Assembly: GCF_029256985.1 (NCBI RefSeq)
Contig: NZ_JARIDQ010000075.1
Coordinates: 1 to 52,609, forward strand
Source of the DNA: Otariodibacter sp.
Lineage (GTDB): Bacteria; Pseudomonadota; Gammaproteobacteria; Enterobacterales; Pasteurellaceae
Direction: 5' to 3'
Length of the DNA stretch: 52,609 nt
Positions 29,801 through 39,469 of this stretch are shown piece after piece. The translations under genes and the position numbers were made by a program. Under the pieces are notes generated by a model. That model saw nothing but the letters and a program-made list of their open reading frames with translations, was not told where the DNA came from and did no database searches. Position 1 is the first letter of the stretch, and each line of letters starts with the position of its first letter.

Positions 29801-31342
29801 ATGAAATATATTGATGCATTTTTTAAAAACTTCCTTGGTCAAGCACCAAAATGGTACAAATTTGCCATTATATCTTTTCTAGTTATAAACCCTATTATTT
29901 TCTTTTTTGTTAGTCCATTTATTGCAGGTTGGGTACTTGTTGCTGAATTTATTCTAACGTTGGCTATGGCACTAAAATGCTATCCTCTACAACCAGGCGG
30001 ATTACTTGCGATAGAAGCTGTTGTAATAGGCATGACGTCTCCTCATCACATAAAACTAGAAATAATGGCTAATTTTGATGTTGTTCTTCTTCTAATGTTT
30101 ATGGTTGCAGGCATTTATTTTATGAAGCAGTTATTGCTTTATGTTTTCACTAAGTTAATTATTTCCATTCATTCGAAAAGAACTTTATCTTTAGCTTTCT
30201 GTTTGAGTGCTGCCTTTCTTTCAGCATTTTTAGATGCATTAACAGTCATTGCAGTGATTATGAGTGTAGGTGTCGGTTTTTACGGTGTATATCATAAAGT
30301 TGCATCTGGTCATAGTTTTGAAGATTCTACCGATATTACAAATGATGATAAGATCGTTAAGAATAAGAAAATTTTAGAACAATTCCGAGGTTTTTTACGT
30401 AGCCTATTGATGCATTCTGGTATAGGAAGTGCATTAGGTGGTGTAATGACTATGGTTGGTGAACCTCAGAATTTAATTATTGCGGCCCAAGCACAATGGA
30501 GTTTTGGAGAGTTTTTCTTACGTGTAGCTCCAGTAAGCATTGTTGTTTTTGTTTGCGGAATTACAACTTGTTATTTATTAGAAAAATATAAACTATTTGG
30601 ATATGGTGATAAATTACCTCGTAGAGTTTGGGTAGTACTAACAAAATATAGTATTCAAAAAGAGCAAAAAATGACCCGCCAAGATCGTTTAAAATTAATA
30701 ATCCAAGCTATTGCTGGTATATGGTTAATTATTGGATTAGCATTACATCTAGCTGATGTTGGGATCATTGGTTTGACAATCATTATTATTTGTACTGCAT
30801 TTTGTGGTATTACTGATGAACATGCACTTGGAAAATCATTCCAAGAGTCGCTCCCTTTTACAGCATTACTTGTAGTTTTCTTTTCAATTGTTGCAATAAT
30901 TGTGGATCTAAAACTTTTCGAACCAATCATTCAATTTGTTTTATCATCAGAGGAAGATGCGCAATTAGCTTGGTTTTACATATTTAATGGATTATTATCC
31001 ATGATATCTGATAATGTATTCGTTGGAACAGTCTACATTAATGAAGCCAAAACAGCTCTAGCATCTAATGTGATTAGTCGAGAACAATTTGATTTAATTG
31101 CTGTCGCAATCAATACAGGAACAAATCTGCCATCTGTAGCAACACCAAATGGACAAGCTGCATTTTTATTTTTATTAACATCATCATTTGCACCATTAAT
31201 TCAATTATCTTATGGTAGAATGGTATACATGGCACTGCCGTATACTATTGTTCTCTCAGTGTTTGGTTTTTTATCAATGGAATTTTTATTACCTTCACTC
31301 ACTCAAATTTTGTTAAATTGGGGTTGGTTAATAACTCACTAA
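29801..31342 (+). CDS. nhaB: Na+/H+ antiporter NhaB
   Basis: Encodes 513 residues, exactly the E. coli length, and about twelve membrane helices. NhaB exports sodium in exchange for protons. Family-like segments are [22 protein letters not shown] near residue 222 and the C-terminal [19 protein letters not shown] near 442-460. It is followed by dsbB after 15 bases, as in E. coli, and the two probably share a transcript. Confidence 0.97.
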   Translation: MKYIDAFFKNFLGQAPKWYKFAIISFLVINPIIFFFVSPFIAGWVLVAEFILTLAMALKCYPLQPGGLLAIEAVVIGMTSPHHIKLEIMANFDVVLLLMFMVAGIYFMKQLLLYVFTKLIISIHSKRTLSLAFCLSAAFLSAFLDALTVIAVIMSVGVGFYGVYHKVASGHSFEDSTDITNDDKIVKNKKILEQFRGFLRSLLMHSGIGSALGGVMTMVGEPQNLIIAAQAQWSFGEFFLRVAPVSIVVFVCGITTCYLLEKYKLFGYGDKLPRRVWVVLTKYSIQKEQKMTRQDRLKLIIQAIAGIWLIIGLALHLADVGIIGLTIIIICTAFCGITDEHALGKSFQESLPFTALLVVFFSIVAIIVDLKLFEPIIQFVLSSEEDAQLAWFYIFNGLLSMISDNVFVGTVYINEAKTALASNVISREQFDLIAVAINTGTNLPSVATPNGQAAFLFLLTSSFAPLIQLSYGRMVYMALPYTIVLSVFGFLSMEFLLPSLTQILLNWGWLITH

Positions 31343-31357
31343 CTAAATAGGAATTTT

Positions 31358-31900
31358 ATGTTTAGCTATCTTAAAAAACTTTCTATCAAAAGAGGAGCTT
31401 GGGCATTACTTTTTGTAAGTAGTTTAATTCTGGAGTTAACTGCACTCTATTTTCAACATGGAATGGGATTAGATCCCTGTGTAATGTGTATTTACGAGCG
31501 TGTAGCATTGCTTGGTGTATTAATTTCATCACTTATTGCTATTATAGCTCCTAGATTTGCAACACTACGTTGGATTGCATTAGCCATCGGTTTATTTAGT
31601 GCAACAAAAGGATTGTTGCTTGCTATACAACATACCGATTATCAACTTAATCCAGCTCCTTGGAATCAGTGTTCACCATTTGTTGAGTTTCCTGAAACGC
31701 TACCTTTAGATCAATGGTTTCCATCAATCTTTAGCCCAACAGGAGATTGCAGTGCAATCAATTGGCAATTATTTGGTTTAAGTATGCCACAGTGGCTCAT
31801 TATTGTATTTTCAATTTATTTGATTATTCTTATCCTAGTCACTCTTAGCCAATTTAAAAAAATTAATGTAGCAGGCAATAATAGAGAGTTATTCCGCTAA
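31358..31900 (+). CDS. dsbB: Disulfide bond formation protein DsbB
   Basis: Encodes 180 residues with four membrane helices. DsbB reoxidises periplasmic DsbA and passes electrons to quinones. The first redox pair is in DPCVMCIYERVA near residues 40-44. The second pair is split by a long loop, with Cys in WNQCSPF near 107 and TGDCSAINW near 131. The Arg next to the first pair (YERVALLG) is the conserved quinone-site residue. AATAGGAATT precedes the ATG. An uptake-sequence hairpin follows. Confidence 0.96.
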   Translation: MFSYLKKLSIKRGAWALLFVSSLILELTALYFQHGMGLDPCVMCIYERVALLGVLISSLIAIIAPRFATLRWIALAIGLFSATKGLLLAIQHTDYQLNPAPWNQCSPFVEFPETLPLDQWFPSIFSPTGDCSAINWQLFGLSMPQWLIIVFSIYLIILILVTLSQFKKINVAGNNRELFR

Positions 31901-31917
31901 TTTATAAATAAGCGATC

Positions 31918-31973
31918 AAGCGGTAAGATAATGACAAAGAATTACAAAATTCTTGTATTATCTTACCGCTTGT
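31918..31973 (+). terminator. Uptake-sequence hairpin terminating nhaB-dsbB
   Basis: The arms CAAGCGGTAAGATAAT (31918-31933) and its exact complement (31957-31972) form a 16-bp stem. The right arm contains the exact uptake 9-mer ACCGCTTGT (31965-31973). It lies 18 bases past the dsbB stop. Confidence 0.75.
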
Positions 31974-31985
31974 TATTTATGGAGC

Positions 31986-32014
31986 TACACAACTTTTCCT
32001 ATTTCCGCTACAAT
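31986..32014 (+). promoter_or_regulatory. Possible metG promoter
   Basis: TACAAT (32009-32014) is a 5/6 -10 box, with TACACA (31986-31991, 4/6) 17 bases upstream; the metG ATG is 32 bases downstream of the -10 box. Confidence 0.4.
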
Positions 32015-32046
32015 TCAATTCATTATTTATTATTACGGTATATAAA

Positions 32047-34089
32047 ATGTCAAATCATTCAAGAAAAATACTCGTTACTTGTGCATTACCTTACGCTAAT
32101 GGGGCGATTCATTTAGGCCATATGTTAGAACATATCCAAGCTGATATTTGGGTTCGTTTTCAACGCATGCGAGGTAATCAAATTTATTTTGTGTGTGCAG
32201 ATGATGCTCACGGTACACCGATTATGCTTAATGCAGATAAATTAGGTATTACACCAGAGCAATTAATAGAGAATGCAAAAGCTGATCATATTGCAGATTT
32301 TAACGGTTTTAATATTAGTTTTGATAATTATCACTCAACACACAGTATTGAAAATAAAACCATTACTTCTGAAATCTATAAAAAACTAAAAGCAAATGGA
32401 TTCATCAAAAGTAAAGTTATTTCACAACTTTATGATCCTGAAAAAAATATGTTTTTACCAGATCGTTTTGTAAAAGGTACTTGTCCTAACTGTAAAGCAG
32501 AAGATCAATATGGAGATAACTGTGAAGTATGTGCTTCAACTTATAGTCCAATGGATTTAATCAATCCACGTTCTGCAGTTTCTGGTGCAACACCAATTAT
32601 TAAAGAATCTGAGCATTTTTTCTTTGACTTACCAAGCTTTGAAAATATGTTAAGAGAATGGATACGTTCTGGTTCACTTCAAGCTGAAATTGCCAATAAA
32701 ATGCAAGAGTGGTTTGAAAGTGGTTTACAACAATGGGATATCAGCCGTGATGCGCCTTACTTTGGGTTTGAGATCCCTGATGCCGAAAATAAGTTCTTTT
32801 ACGTATGGTTAGATGCACCTATTGGCTATATGGCATCATTCCAAAATCTTTGTTCTAGAAAAGGCATTGATTTTAACGATTTTTGGAAAAAAGATTCAGA
32901 AGCAGAACTTTACCACTTTATCGGAAAAGATATCGTTTACTTCCATAGCCTTTTCTGGCCTGCAATGCTAGAAGGCAGTGGCTATCGTAAACCGACAAAC
33001 GTATTTGCTCACGGGTATGTAACCGTTGATGGGCAAAAGATGTCTAAATCACGTGGAACATTCATCCAAGCAAGCACCTATTTAAAACATATCGATCCAG
33101 AATGTTTACGTTACTACTATGCTGCAAAACTAAATGATCGTATCGAAGATCTGGATTTCAGCTTAGATGACTTTGTACAACGTGTGAACAGCGACATCGT
33201 AAACAAGCTCGTTAATCTCGCATCTCGTAATGCAGGTTTTATTACTAAACGTTTTGAAGGCAAACTTGCAAGTGAATTGGAAAATCCTGAACTCTTTGCT
33301 GAATTTATTGCGCAAGCTGAACAAATTGCTAGTTATTATGAATCGCGTGAATTTAACAAAGCAATTCGTGAAATCATGAATTTGACAGATAAAGCGAATA
33401 AATATATTGATGACAAAGCACCTTGGGTTATTGCTAAAGAAGAAGGTAAAGAAGCTGAATTACAAGCAGTATGTTCAATGGGATTAGAAATGTTCCGTAT
33501 CCTAATGAGCTACCTTAAACCAGTATTACCTAAACTAGCAGAAAAAGCGGAAGCGTTCTTACAAACTGAATTACGTTGGGATAACATTGATGTTCCATTG
33601 TTTAACCACACAATTTCACCATTCAAAGCGTTATTCTCTCGTTTAGAGAAAAAACAAATTGATGCAGTAATTGAAGAAACCAAAATATTATTTGCTGAAG
33701 CAAACAAAAAAGAGGAAAAGATGACTGAAACTAAAGTAACTAATGTAGAACCAATTGCCCCTGAAATTACTATTGATGATTTTGCTAAATTAGATCTACG
33801 TGTTGCAAAAGTACTTAAATGTGAGTCTGTGCCAAAATCAAACAAACTATTACGTTTTGAATTGGATCTTGGTGATCATACTCGTCAAGTATTCTCTGGG
33901 ATTAAAGCTGCTTACAATAATCCAGAAGAATTAGAAGGTCGTTTTGTGGTTATGATCGCGAATTTAGCTCCACGTCAAATGTCTTTTGGGCTTTCTGAAG
34001 GAATGATTTTATCAGCAGGCACAGGCGGTGCAGATTTATTCTTACTTTCAGCGGATTCTGGCGTTACCGCTGGTATGCAAGTGAAATAG
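32047..34089 (+). CDS. metG: Methionyl-tRNA synthetase
   Basis: Encodes 680 residues (E. coli 677). Class I aminoacyl-tRNA synthetase: the HIGH-type motif is in [14 protein letters not shown] near residue 23, and KMSKSRG is near residue 334. The zinc-knuckle is CPNC...CEVC at about residues 146-161. The C-terminal domain (about 575-680, from [14 protein letters not shown]) is the tRNA-binding EMAP-like dimer domain. The linker near 548-565 is Lys/Glu-rich. ndk starts 8 bases after its stop. Confidence 0.98.
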   Translation: MSNHSRKILVTCALPYANGAIHLGHMLEHIQADIWVRFQRMRGNQIYFVCADDAHGTPIMLNADKLGITPEQLIENAKADHIADFNGFNISFDNYHSTHSIENKTITSEIYKKLKANGFIKSKVISQLYDPEKNMFLPDRFVKGTCPNCKAEDQYGDNCEVCASTYSPMDLINPRSAVSGATPIIKESEHFFFDLPSFENMLREWIRSGSLQAEIANKMQEWFESGLQQWDISRDAPYFGFEIPDAENKFFYVWLDAPIGYMASFQNLCSRKGIDFNDFWKKDSEAELYHFIGKDIVYFHSLFWPAMLEGSGYRKPTNVFAHGYVTVDGQKMSKSRGTFIQASTYLKHIDPECLRYYYAAKLNDRIEDLDFSLDDFVQRVNSDIVNKLVNLASRNAGFITKRFEGKLASELENPELFAEFIAQAEQIASYYESREFNKAIREIMNLTDKANKYIDDKAPWVIAKEEGKEAELQAVCSMGLEMFRILMSYLKPVLPKLAEKAEAFLQTELRWDNIDVPLFNHTISPFKALFSRLEKKQIDAVIEETKILFAEANKKEEKMTETKVTNVEPIAPEITIDDFAKLDLRVAKVLKCESVPKSNKLLRFELDLGDHTRQVFSGIKAAYNNPEELEGRFVVMIANLAPRQMSFGLSEGMILSAGTGGADLFLLSADSGVTAGMQVK

Positions 34090-34097
34090 GAGAAACT

Positions 34098-34514
34098 ATG
34101 TTGCAACAAACGCTTTGTATTATCAAACCCGATGCAACTAATCGCCATTTAATCGGGGAAATTCTTGCTCATTTAGAGAAAAATAACCTAGCGATTAAGG
34201 CATTAAAAATGCTTCAATTAACAAAGCCTCAAGCAGAAGGATTCTATGCAGAGCATCAAGGCAAATCATTTTTTGAGCCTTTAGTTGAATCTATGCTCAA
34301 AGCTCCGATTGTCGTTGCGGTGTTAGAGGGAGAAAATGCAATTAGCTATTATCGTAATCTTATCGGTGCAACCGATCCTGAAAAAAGAGAAAAAGGCACA
34401 ATTCGCGATCTCTATGCTTTGAGTTACCGAGAAAATTCAGTGCATGGCTCTGATTCGGAAGATTCCGCCAAACGAGAAATTGCTTATTTCTTTACTAAAA
34501 ATGAGATTGTGTAA
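34098..34514 (+). CDS. ndk: Nucleoside diphosphate kinase
   Basis: Encodes 138 residues. Transfers the gamma-phosphate of ATP to nucleoside diphosphates by way of a phosphohistidine. It begins [20 protein letters not shown], and the active-site His is in [17 protein letters not shown] near residue 117, where most family members have N-x-x-H-G-S-D. AGGAGA precedes the ATG. It is 8 bases after metG, and a strong terminator follows. Confidence 0.97.
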   Translation: MLQQTLCIIKPDATNRHLIGEILAHLEKNNLAIKALKMLQLTKPQAEGFYAEHQGKSFFEPLVESMLKAPIVVAVLEGENAISYYRNLIGATDPEKREKGTIRDLYALSYRENSVHGSDSEDSAKREIAYFFTKNEIV

Positions 34515-34528
34515 TTTCATAAAATGAT

Positions 34529-34568
34529 AAAAAATCCTTTTTTGATAGCAAACAAAAAAGGATTTTTT
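34529..34568 (+). terminator. Terminator after ndk
   Basis: A 16-bp perfect stem, AAAAAATCCTTTTTTG / CAAAAAAGGATTTTTT, with an 8-base loop and a T-run (34562-34569). It closes the metG-ndk unit and separates it from the fru genes. Confidence 0.85.
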
Positions 34569-34642
34569 TCTTAATGAATAATGTAGATTTTCTTGATTAA
34601 AAAGCAGTAGAATTTAACTTATTTTCACCTTGAATATAAAAA

Positions 34643-35764
34643 ATGCTCAGTTTATCAGCCGATAATATTCTATTAAATCAATATGCAAAAAATAAGCAGG
34701 AAGCTATTCATCTAATTGCACATCAATTAGTACAACACGGAAATGTTGAATTTGGCTATGAAAGTGGAATGATTAACAGAGAAAATCAGATTTCTACTTT
34801 TTTAGGTAATGGCATCGCCGTTCCTCACGGAACGCTAGAAACCCGTCATTTAGTCAAAAAAACAGGCATACAAATTATGCAGTTTCCTGAAGGTGTTGAG
34901 TGGGAAGCAGGAAATATTGCCTATGTTGTCATTGGTATTGCGGCTAAATCTGATGAACATCTTACTATTCTACAGCAATTAACATCCATCTTAAATGATG
35001 AATGCATTACTCAAAAACTTGCTAAAGTTAATGATATTGATGAATTTATCGCATTATTTAATGGTTCAAAAGTATTGCCTATCATTGATGCCGATCTCAT
35101 CTCGTTTAATGAAAATACAACTAGCCTTATTACACTTTCTGCAATGAATGCAGAGAAACTTGCGGAAAAAGGTTATGTTGATACACAATTTATACAATCA
35201 GTTATTACCGCCCAACCACTTAAGATCACAGATAATTTATTTATCGTTGATAGTGAAGAAGGTAATCAAGCGAATGGAATTGCGGTTGTTAAAGGTAAAG
35301 AAAACAAAATTCTTATTACCTTTTCTCATATTGATCAAAGTCTAAAACCTCAATGGGAAAAATTACTCAATAAAGAAGTATATAAGCAACTGTTCACTTT
35401 TGAAAAAAAGTCTCAATTTGTCAAGTTTTTTACAGAAAAACTAGTCTCACAAGCGGTCAGTTCTAAAAAGAAAATTGTAAATCCTCACTCTGTTGAAAAA
35501 ACTTTTACGATTCATAATCAGTATGGTTTACATATTCGCAATAGTACAATTTTAGTAAATCTCATCAAAGGATATGATGTAAAAGTAAAAGCTCAGAATA
35601 TTGATACCAAAAGTCCTCTCGTCAGTACAGAAAGTTTAATGAATATCCTTTCTCTTGGTGTTCAAAAAGGACAACATTTAAGATTTGTTGCCATAGGAAA
35701 AGATGCTCAAGTTGTGCTAGAAGAAATTGGCAAGGCTATTGATAGTGGTTTAGGAGAAGAATAG
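34643..35764 (+). CDS. fruB: Fructose PTS diphosphoryl transfer protein (EIIA-HPr fusion)
   Basis: Encodes 373 residues (E. coli FruB 376). The EIIA domain (about 1-145) has the phosphohistidine in GIAVPHGT near residue 59. A middle domain of unknown role follows, then an HPr-like domain at about 280-370 with the phosphohistidine in GLHIRNSTILVN. In E. coli this loop is GLHARPGTMLVN; Ala and Pro next to the conserved Arg are changed to Ile and Asn. It passes phosphate from enzyme I to the fructose EIIB. One exact uptake sequence lies at 35449. fruK follows immediately. Confidence 0.94.
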   Translation: MLSLSADNILLNQYAKNKQEAIHLIAHQLVQHGNVEFGYESGMINRENQISTFLGNGIAVPHGTLETRHLVKKTGIQIMQFPEGVEWEAGNIAYVVIGIAAKSDEHLTILQQLTSILNDECITQKLAKVNDIDEFIALFNGSKVLPIIDADLISFNENTTSLITLSAMNAEKLAEKGYVDTQFIQSVITAQPLKITDNLFIVDSEEGNQANGIAVVKGKENKILITFSHIDQSLKPQWEKLLNKEVYKQLFTFEKKSQFVKFFTEKLVSQAVSSKKKIVNPHSVEKTFTIHNQYGLHIRNSTILVNLIKGYDVKVKAQNIDTKSPLVSTESLMNILSLGVQKGQHLRFVAIGKDAQVVLEEIGKAIDSGLGEE

Positions 35765-36709
35765 ATGAAAGAGCTTTTACGAATATTAAGCGTCACTTTC
35801 AATCCTGCATTAGATTTAGTTGGACAAGTATCACATATTCAATTAGGTGAACTGAATCGTATTGAAACACTTGGATTATACCCTTCTGGTAAAGGTGTTA
35901 ATGTTGCAAAAGTTTTAGCAGATTTAGCGATTCCCATAACCGCAACTGGTTTTTTAGGTAAAGATAATCAAAGTGATTTTGCCCAGTTATTTGAACAAAA
36001 TAATATTGATGATTTATTTTATCGAGTATCAGGCAAAACACGCATCAATGTAAAAATTACAGCAAGTAAATCAAACGTCACAGAACTCAATTTTCAAGGC
36101 TTTGAAGTTCAATCACAAGATTGGGAGCAATTTATCGCTCAATCAACATCTTGGCATAACTATTTTGATCTTATTGCTGTGTGTGGTTCTTTACCCAAAG
36201 GGATTGAAATATCTCAATTTTCTAGTTGGCTATCTAACTTGAAATCTCAAGGACTAAAAATCATATTAGACAGTAGTCACGCTGCGTTATCCGAAGGAAT
36301 CAAAATAAAACCTTGGCTGATTAAACCAAATCAGAAAGAATTAGAGATTTTAACAAATCGCCCACTAACAAACCTGAGTGATATTATTGATTCAGCTAAA
36401 ACATTACATCAAAGTGGAATAGAGAATGTCGTTGTATCTATGGGTGAAAATGGAGCTATTTGGATCAATAAGGACAGAATTTTACAAGCTACTCCACCTC
36501 ATTTGAAACATATTGTGAGTACTGTTGGGGCTGGCGATTCAATGGTTGCAGGGTTACTATATGGAATTGCTCACCGATGGAATAAAGAGGAAACTTTTCG
36601 CATTGCAAGTGCAATTTCAGCACTGGCGGTAACTCAAAGTAACGTAGGTATTTCAGATAAAACATTACTTGATAATCTTATACCGCAAATAAAGCTAACT
36701 ATATTGTAA
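35765..36709 (+). CDS. fruK: 1-phosphofructokinase
   Basis: Encodes 314 residues. PfkB-family sugar kinase that turns fructose 1-phosphate into fructose 1,6-bisphosphate. It opens ILSVTFNPALDLVG, has GLYPSGKGVNVAKVLADL near residue 38, and ends with the anion-hole and catalytic-Asp motif VSTVGAGDSMVAGLLYG near 250. Identity to E. coli FruK is easy to see throughout. It begins the base after the fruB stop codon, so the two are co-translated. Confidence 0.95.
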   Translation: MKELLRILSVTFNPALDLVGQVSHIQLGELNRIETLGLYPSGKGVNVAKVLADLAIPITATGFLGKDNQSDFAQLFEQNNIDDLFYRVSGKTRINVKITASKSNVTELNFQGFEVQSQDWEQFIAQSTSWHNYFDLIAVCGSLPKGIEISQFSSWLSNLKSQGLKIILDSSHAALSEGIKIKPWLIKPNQKELEILTNRPLTNLSDIIDSAKTLHQSGIENVVVSMGENGAIWINKDRILQATPPHLKHIVSTVGAGDSMVAGLLYGIAHRWNKEETFRIASAISALAVTQSNVGISDKTLLDNLIPQIKLTIL

Positions 36710-36782
36710 CAATATAATCGTCATGTAATAAAAAAGTATTTTAAATTCAATAAATTATATTTATTTAAAAAGGAATTAACCA

Positions 36783-37814
36783 ATGAAAATTGCATTAATA
36801 TTTCCACCTCAACTAGGCAAATCAAGAGTTTTTCTTGTGAATGAAGTATTATCAACTGCTGCAACACAACAAGGACATACGATTGTTGAAGCTGAACAAG
36901 CAGAGTTTGTTTTGTTATTTGAGCAACAGATTCCTGAAAATGTAATCGGGAAAAAAGGTGCTATCGTTAATATAGACCAAGCATTTAATCAACCAGAAGA
37001 AACCTTATTGCAAGCGGTCAGTTCATCACATATTTTAACAAATAACAATGCTCAACAAACTTCACAAGATACCTCATTATCTAAAGATAAAATCAGAAAG
37101 ATTGTTGGAGTAACAGCCTGCCCTACTGGCGTAACACTCACCTTTATGTCAGCCGAAGCAATTGCAAAATATGCTAAAACACAAGGATGGGAAGCAAAAA
37201 TTGAAACATGGGGACAAATTGGCTCGGGCAATTTATTGTCTAAAGCGGATATTGAGGATGCTGATTTAGTCTTTGTTGCAGCTGATATTGATATTGATTT
37301 AAGTAAGTTTGAAGGCAAATTACTCTACCGCACATCAACCAATCTTGCTTTAAAGAAAACAGAACAAGAGTTTGATAAAGCAATAAATGAAGCTCAAATT
37401 TATTATCATAATGGTCAAAAAACTAAAACAAAGACTAAACATCAAGAGAAGCTGACAACCGCTACTACCACCGATCATTTCTACATAGATAGAAATAGAG
37501 TCAAAAAAATTGTTGGAGTAACTGCTTGCCCAACAGGTGTAACCCTCACCTTTATGTCAGCAGAAGCAATTGCAAAATATGCTAAAGCACAAGGATGGGA
37601 AGCAAAAATTGAAACATGGGGACAAATAGGCTCCAGTAACTTGCTTTCTAAAGCCGATATTAGAGAAGCTGATTTAGTCTTTATTGCAGCTGATATTGAT
37701 ATCGATTTAAGCAAATTTAAAGGTAAACCACTTTATCGTACTACTACCAATCTTGCTTTAAAGAAAACAGAACAAGAGTTTGATAAAGCATTAAAAGAAG
37801 CTAAAATTTATTAA
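36783..37814 (+). CDS. FruA-like protein with duplicated EIIB domain and no EIIC
   Basis: Encodes 343 residues in the place of fruA. Residues 1-95 are an EIIB'-like domain, as at the start of E. coli FruA. Then come two EIIB domains, about 107-209 and 243-343, each with an active-site Cys in TACPTGVTLTF (Cys113 and Cys249), joined by a Lys/Thr-rich linker. The protein then stops. The ten-helix EIIC permease, which fills the second half of the E. coli protein (563 residues), is missing and I find no trace of it downstream. The loop after the Cys reads TLTFM instead of the usual AHTFM. AAGGAA precedes the ATG. It is soluble as read, so on its own it cannot import fructose; it may phosphorylate through another EIIC or be a relic. 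Confidence 0.85.
   Translation: MKIALIFPPQLGKSRVFLVNEVLSTAATQQGHTIVEAEQAEFVLLFEQQIPENVIGKKGAIVNIDQAFNQPEETLLQAVSSSHILTNNNAQQTSQDTSLSKDKIRKIVGVTACPTGVTLTFMSAEAIAKYAKTQGWEAKIETWGQIGSGNLLSKADIEDADLVFVAADIDIDLSKFEGKLLYRTSTNLALKKTEQEFDKAINEAQIYYHNGQKTKTKTKHQEKLTTATTTDHFYIDRNRVKKIVGVTACPTGVTLTFMSAEAIAKYAKAQGWEAKIETWGQIGSSNLLSKADIREADLVFIAADIDIDLSKFKGKPLYRTTTNLALKKTEQEFDKALKEAKIY
37101..37814 (+). repeat. Tandem duplication of the EIIB coding segment
   Basis: Segment 37101-37406 recurs at 37509-37814, offset 408 bases, in the same frame. A hand count gives 39 mismatches in 306 positions (87% identity). The second copy ends at the stop codon. Between them is a 102-base linker with a different composition. 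Confidence 0.92.
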
Positions 37815-37835
37815 GATTTATATTTACAATTGATA

Positions 37836-37868
37836 AAGCTAAAAGTGATGATTACTCTCTTTTGGCTT
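37836..37868 (+). terminator. Possible weak terminator after the fruA-like gene
   Basis: AAGCTAAAAG (37836-37845) pairs with CTTTTGGCTT (37859-37868) over 10 positions with one G-U wobble and a 13-base loop. Only a poor T-tract follows. Confidence 0.4.
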
Positions 37869-37960
37869 CTATTTATCATCCTCCCCAATTCAAATATATA
37901 ATATTTATTTAAAATTAACGTATAATAACTAAAGACTATACCTAATATCTGGAGTGATGA

Positions 37961-38896
37961 ATGAACTACCTAACCTATGCGAATGATACGCTATCATTAT
38001 ATTCACAAGCGATTACCCGTCTAAACCAATCCTTATCTGAATCCTTTAATCAAGCTGTTGATCTGATCCTCAATTGTGAGGGGCGAGTTGTAGTAGCAGG
38101 TATTGGTAAATCAGGGCTAGTCGGTAAGAAAATGGTTGCAACATTTGCTTCAACTGGTACACCTAGCTTTTTCTTACATCCAACTGAAGCCTTTCATGGT
38201 GATCTTGGTATGCTGAAGTCTATGGATGTGGTAATCCTTATTTCTTACAGTGGGGAAACCGATGATGTGAATAAACTCATACCTAGCCTACAAAATTTTG
38301 GAAACAAAATTATTGCGATGACAGGTAATCCTCATTCAACTTTAGCACAACATTCAGATATTGTATTAGATATCAGTATTGAGCGTGAAGCTTGCCCAAA
38401 TAACCTTGCCCCTACAACCTCAAGCCTTATTACAATGGCATTAGGCGATGCATTGGCAATTGCATTAATTAAAGCTCGGGATTTCAAAGCAGAAGATTTT
38501 GCCCGTTTCCACCCAGGTGGTAGTTTAGGACGTAAATTACTCTGTCGAGTACGTGATGTTATGCAAAAAAAATTACCCATTGCAATGCTAGACAGTACGT
38601 TCAGTGATTGCCTAAATATCATGAATGAGGGAAGAATGGGAGTCGCTATTGTAATGCAAGATGAACAATTAAAAGGAATTATTACTGATGGCGATATTCG
38701 TCGTACCCTAGCAAAATTTGGCGCTCAAAGCTTAGAAAAAACCGCTGAAGATATTATGACTCACCAACCAAAAACAATTGTTGATACCGCTTATCTAGCT
38801 CAAGCAGAAGAATTAATGAAAGAAAAACACATTCATTCACTAATAGCCATCACTGAAGAAGGTAAGGTATCAGGTATTGTGGAGTTTGCTAGCTAA
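37961..38896 (+). CDS. kdsD: Arabinose-5-phosphate isomerase (KdsD/KpsF family)
   Basis: Encodes 311 residues. Interconverts ribulose 5-phosphate and arabinose 5-phosphate, the first step of Kdo synthesis for LPS. The SIS sugar-isomerase domain covers about 1-180, with VVVAGIGKSGLVGKKM near 45 and SYSGETDDV near 88, and two CBS domains follow (about 205-311). E. coli has KdsD and a capsule paralogue GutQ/KpsF; with no capsule genes nearby, kdsD is the more likely. GGAG lies upstream of the ATG. The stop codon overlaps the greB start. Confidence 0.9.
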   Translation: MNYLTYANDTLSLYSQAITRLNQSLSESFNQAVDLILNCEGRVVVAGIGKSGLVGKKMVATFASTGTPSFFLHPTEAFHGDLGMLKSMDVVILISYSGETDDVNKLIPSLQNFGNKIIAMTGNPHSTLAQHSDIVLDISIEREACPNNLAPTTSSLITMALGDALAIALIKARDFKAEDFARFHPGGSLGRKLLCRVRDVMQKKLPIAMLDSTFSDCLNIMNEGRMGVAIVMQDEQLKGIITDGDIRRTLAKFGAQSLEKTAEDIMTHQPKTIVDTAYLAQAEELMKEKHIHSLIAITEEGKVSGIVEFAS

Positions 38897-39375
38897 TGGC
38901 AAAATCAAATTACATTACAAGGGCTGGTTGGCAAGCCCTTGATCAAGAGCTTAAATATCTTTGGAAAGATGAACGACCGAAGGTAACGCAGGCTGTATCG
39001 GATGCGGCAGCTTTAGGCGATCGGAGCGAAAATGCTGAATATATTTATGGTAAACGCCGTTTAAGAGAGATTGACCGCCGAGTCCGTTTTCTAACAAAAC
39101 GTTTAGAAGCATTGCAGATTGTTGATTATCACCCTAGCCAAGAAGGCAAAGTCTTTTTTGGTGCTTGGGTGGAGTTAGAAAACGATCAAGAAGAAATTAA
39201 ACAATATCGTATTGTCGGATGCGATGAGTTTGATCCCTCAAAGCAATGGATCTCTATCGACTCCCCCGTTGCTAGAGCATTAATCGGTAAAGAAATAGAT
39301 GATGAAATCCAAGTTGACACTCCATCCGGAAAAAGAACACTCTATATTAATCGAATTTGGTACGAGAAAGAGTAA
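38896..39375 (+). CDS. greB: Transcription elongation factor GreB
   Basis: Encodes 159 residues (E. coli 158). It rescues backtracked RNA polymerase by stimulating transcript cleavage. The N-terminal coiled coil (about 1-75) carries the acidic tip pair in GDRSENAEYIYGKRRLREIDRRVRF, seen as separate D and E near residues 43-47. The C-terminal FKBP-like domain follows, with VELENDQEEIKQYRIVG. The KRRLREIDRR basic patch favours GreB over GreA. It shares one base with kdsD. Confidence 0.96.
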   Translation: MAKSNYITRAGWQALDQELKYLWKDERPKVTQAVSDAAALGDRSENAEYIYGKRRLREIDRRVRFLTKRLEALQIVDYHPSQEGKVFFGAWVELENDQEEIKQYRIVGCDEFDPSKQWISIDSPVARALIGKEIDDEIQVDTPSGKRTLYINRIWYEKE

Positions 39376-39396
39376 CTTATTGTAGATAACTCCAAC

Positions 39397-39465
39397 ACAA
39401 GCGGTCACTTCCTTATAAATTTTCACAAATAATTTATGCAAAAAATTAGAAAGAAGTCACCGCTT
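39397..39465. terminator. Inverted uptake-sequence pair between greB and recF
   Basis: An exact uptake 9-mer at 39397-39405 faces ACCGCTT at 39459-39465, and complementarity extends a few bases inwards with mismatches. It sits between the ends of two convergent genes, where it may terminate both. Confidence 0.5.
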
Positions 39466-39469
39466 CTAT

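Noticed and set aside
31931-32116. Short plus-strand frame between dsbB and metG
   Set aside because: It runs through the uptake-sequence hairpin and into metG in another frame; composition is not protein-like.
37052-37714. Two minus-strand frames opposite the EIIB repeats with similar translations
   Set aside because: Their likeness is simply the duplicated EIIB unit read on the opposite strand.
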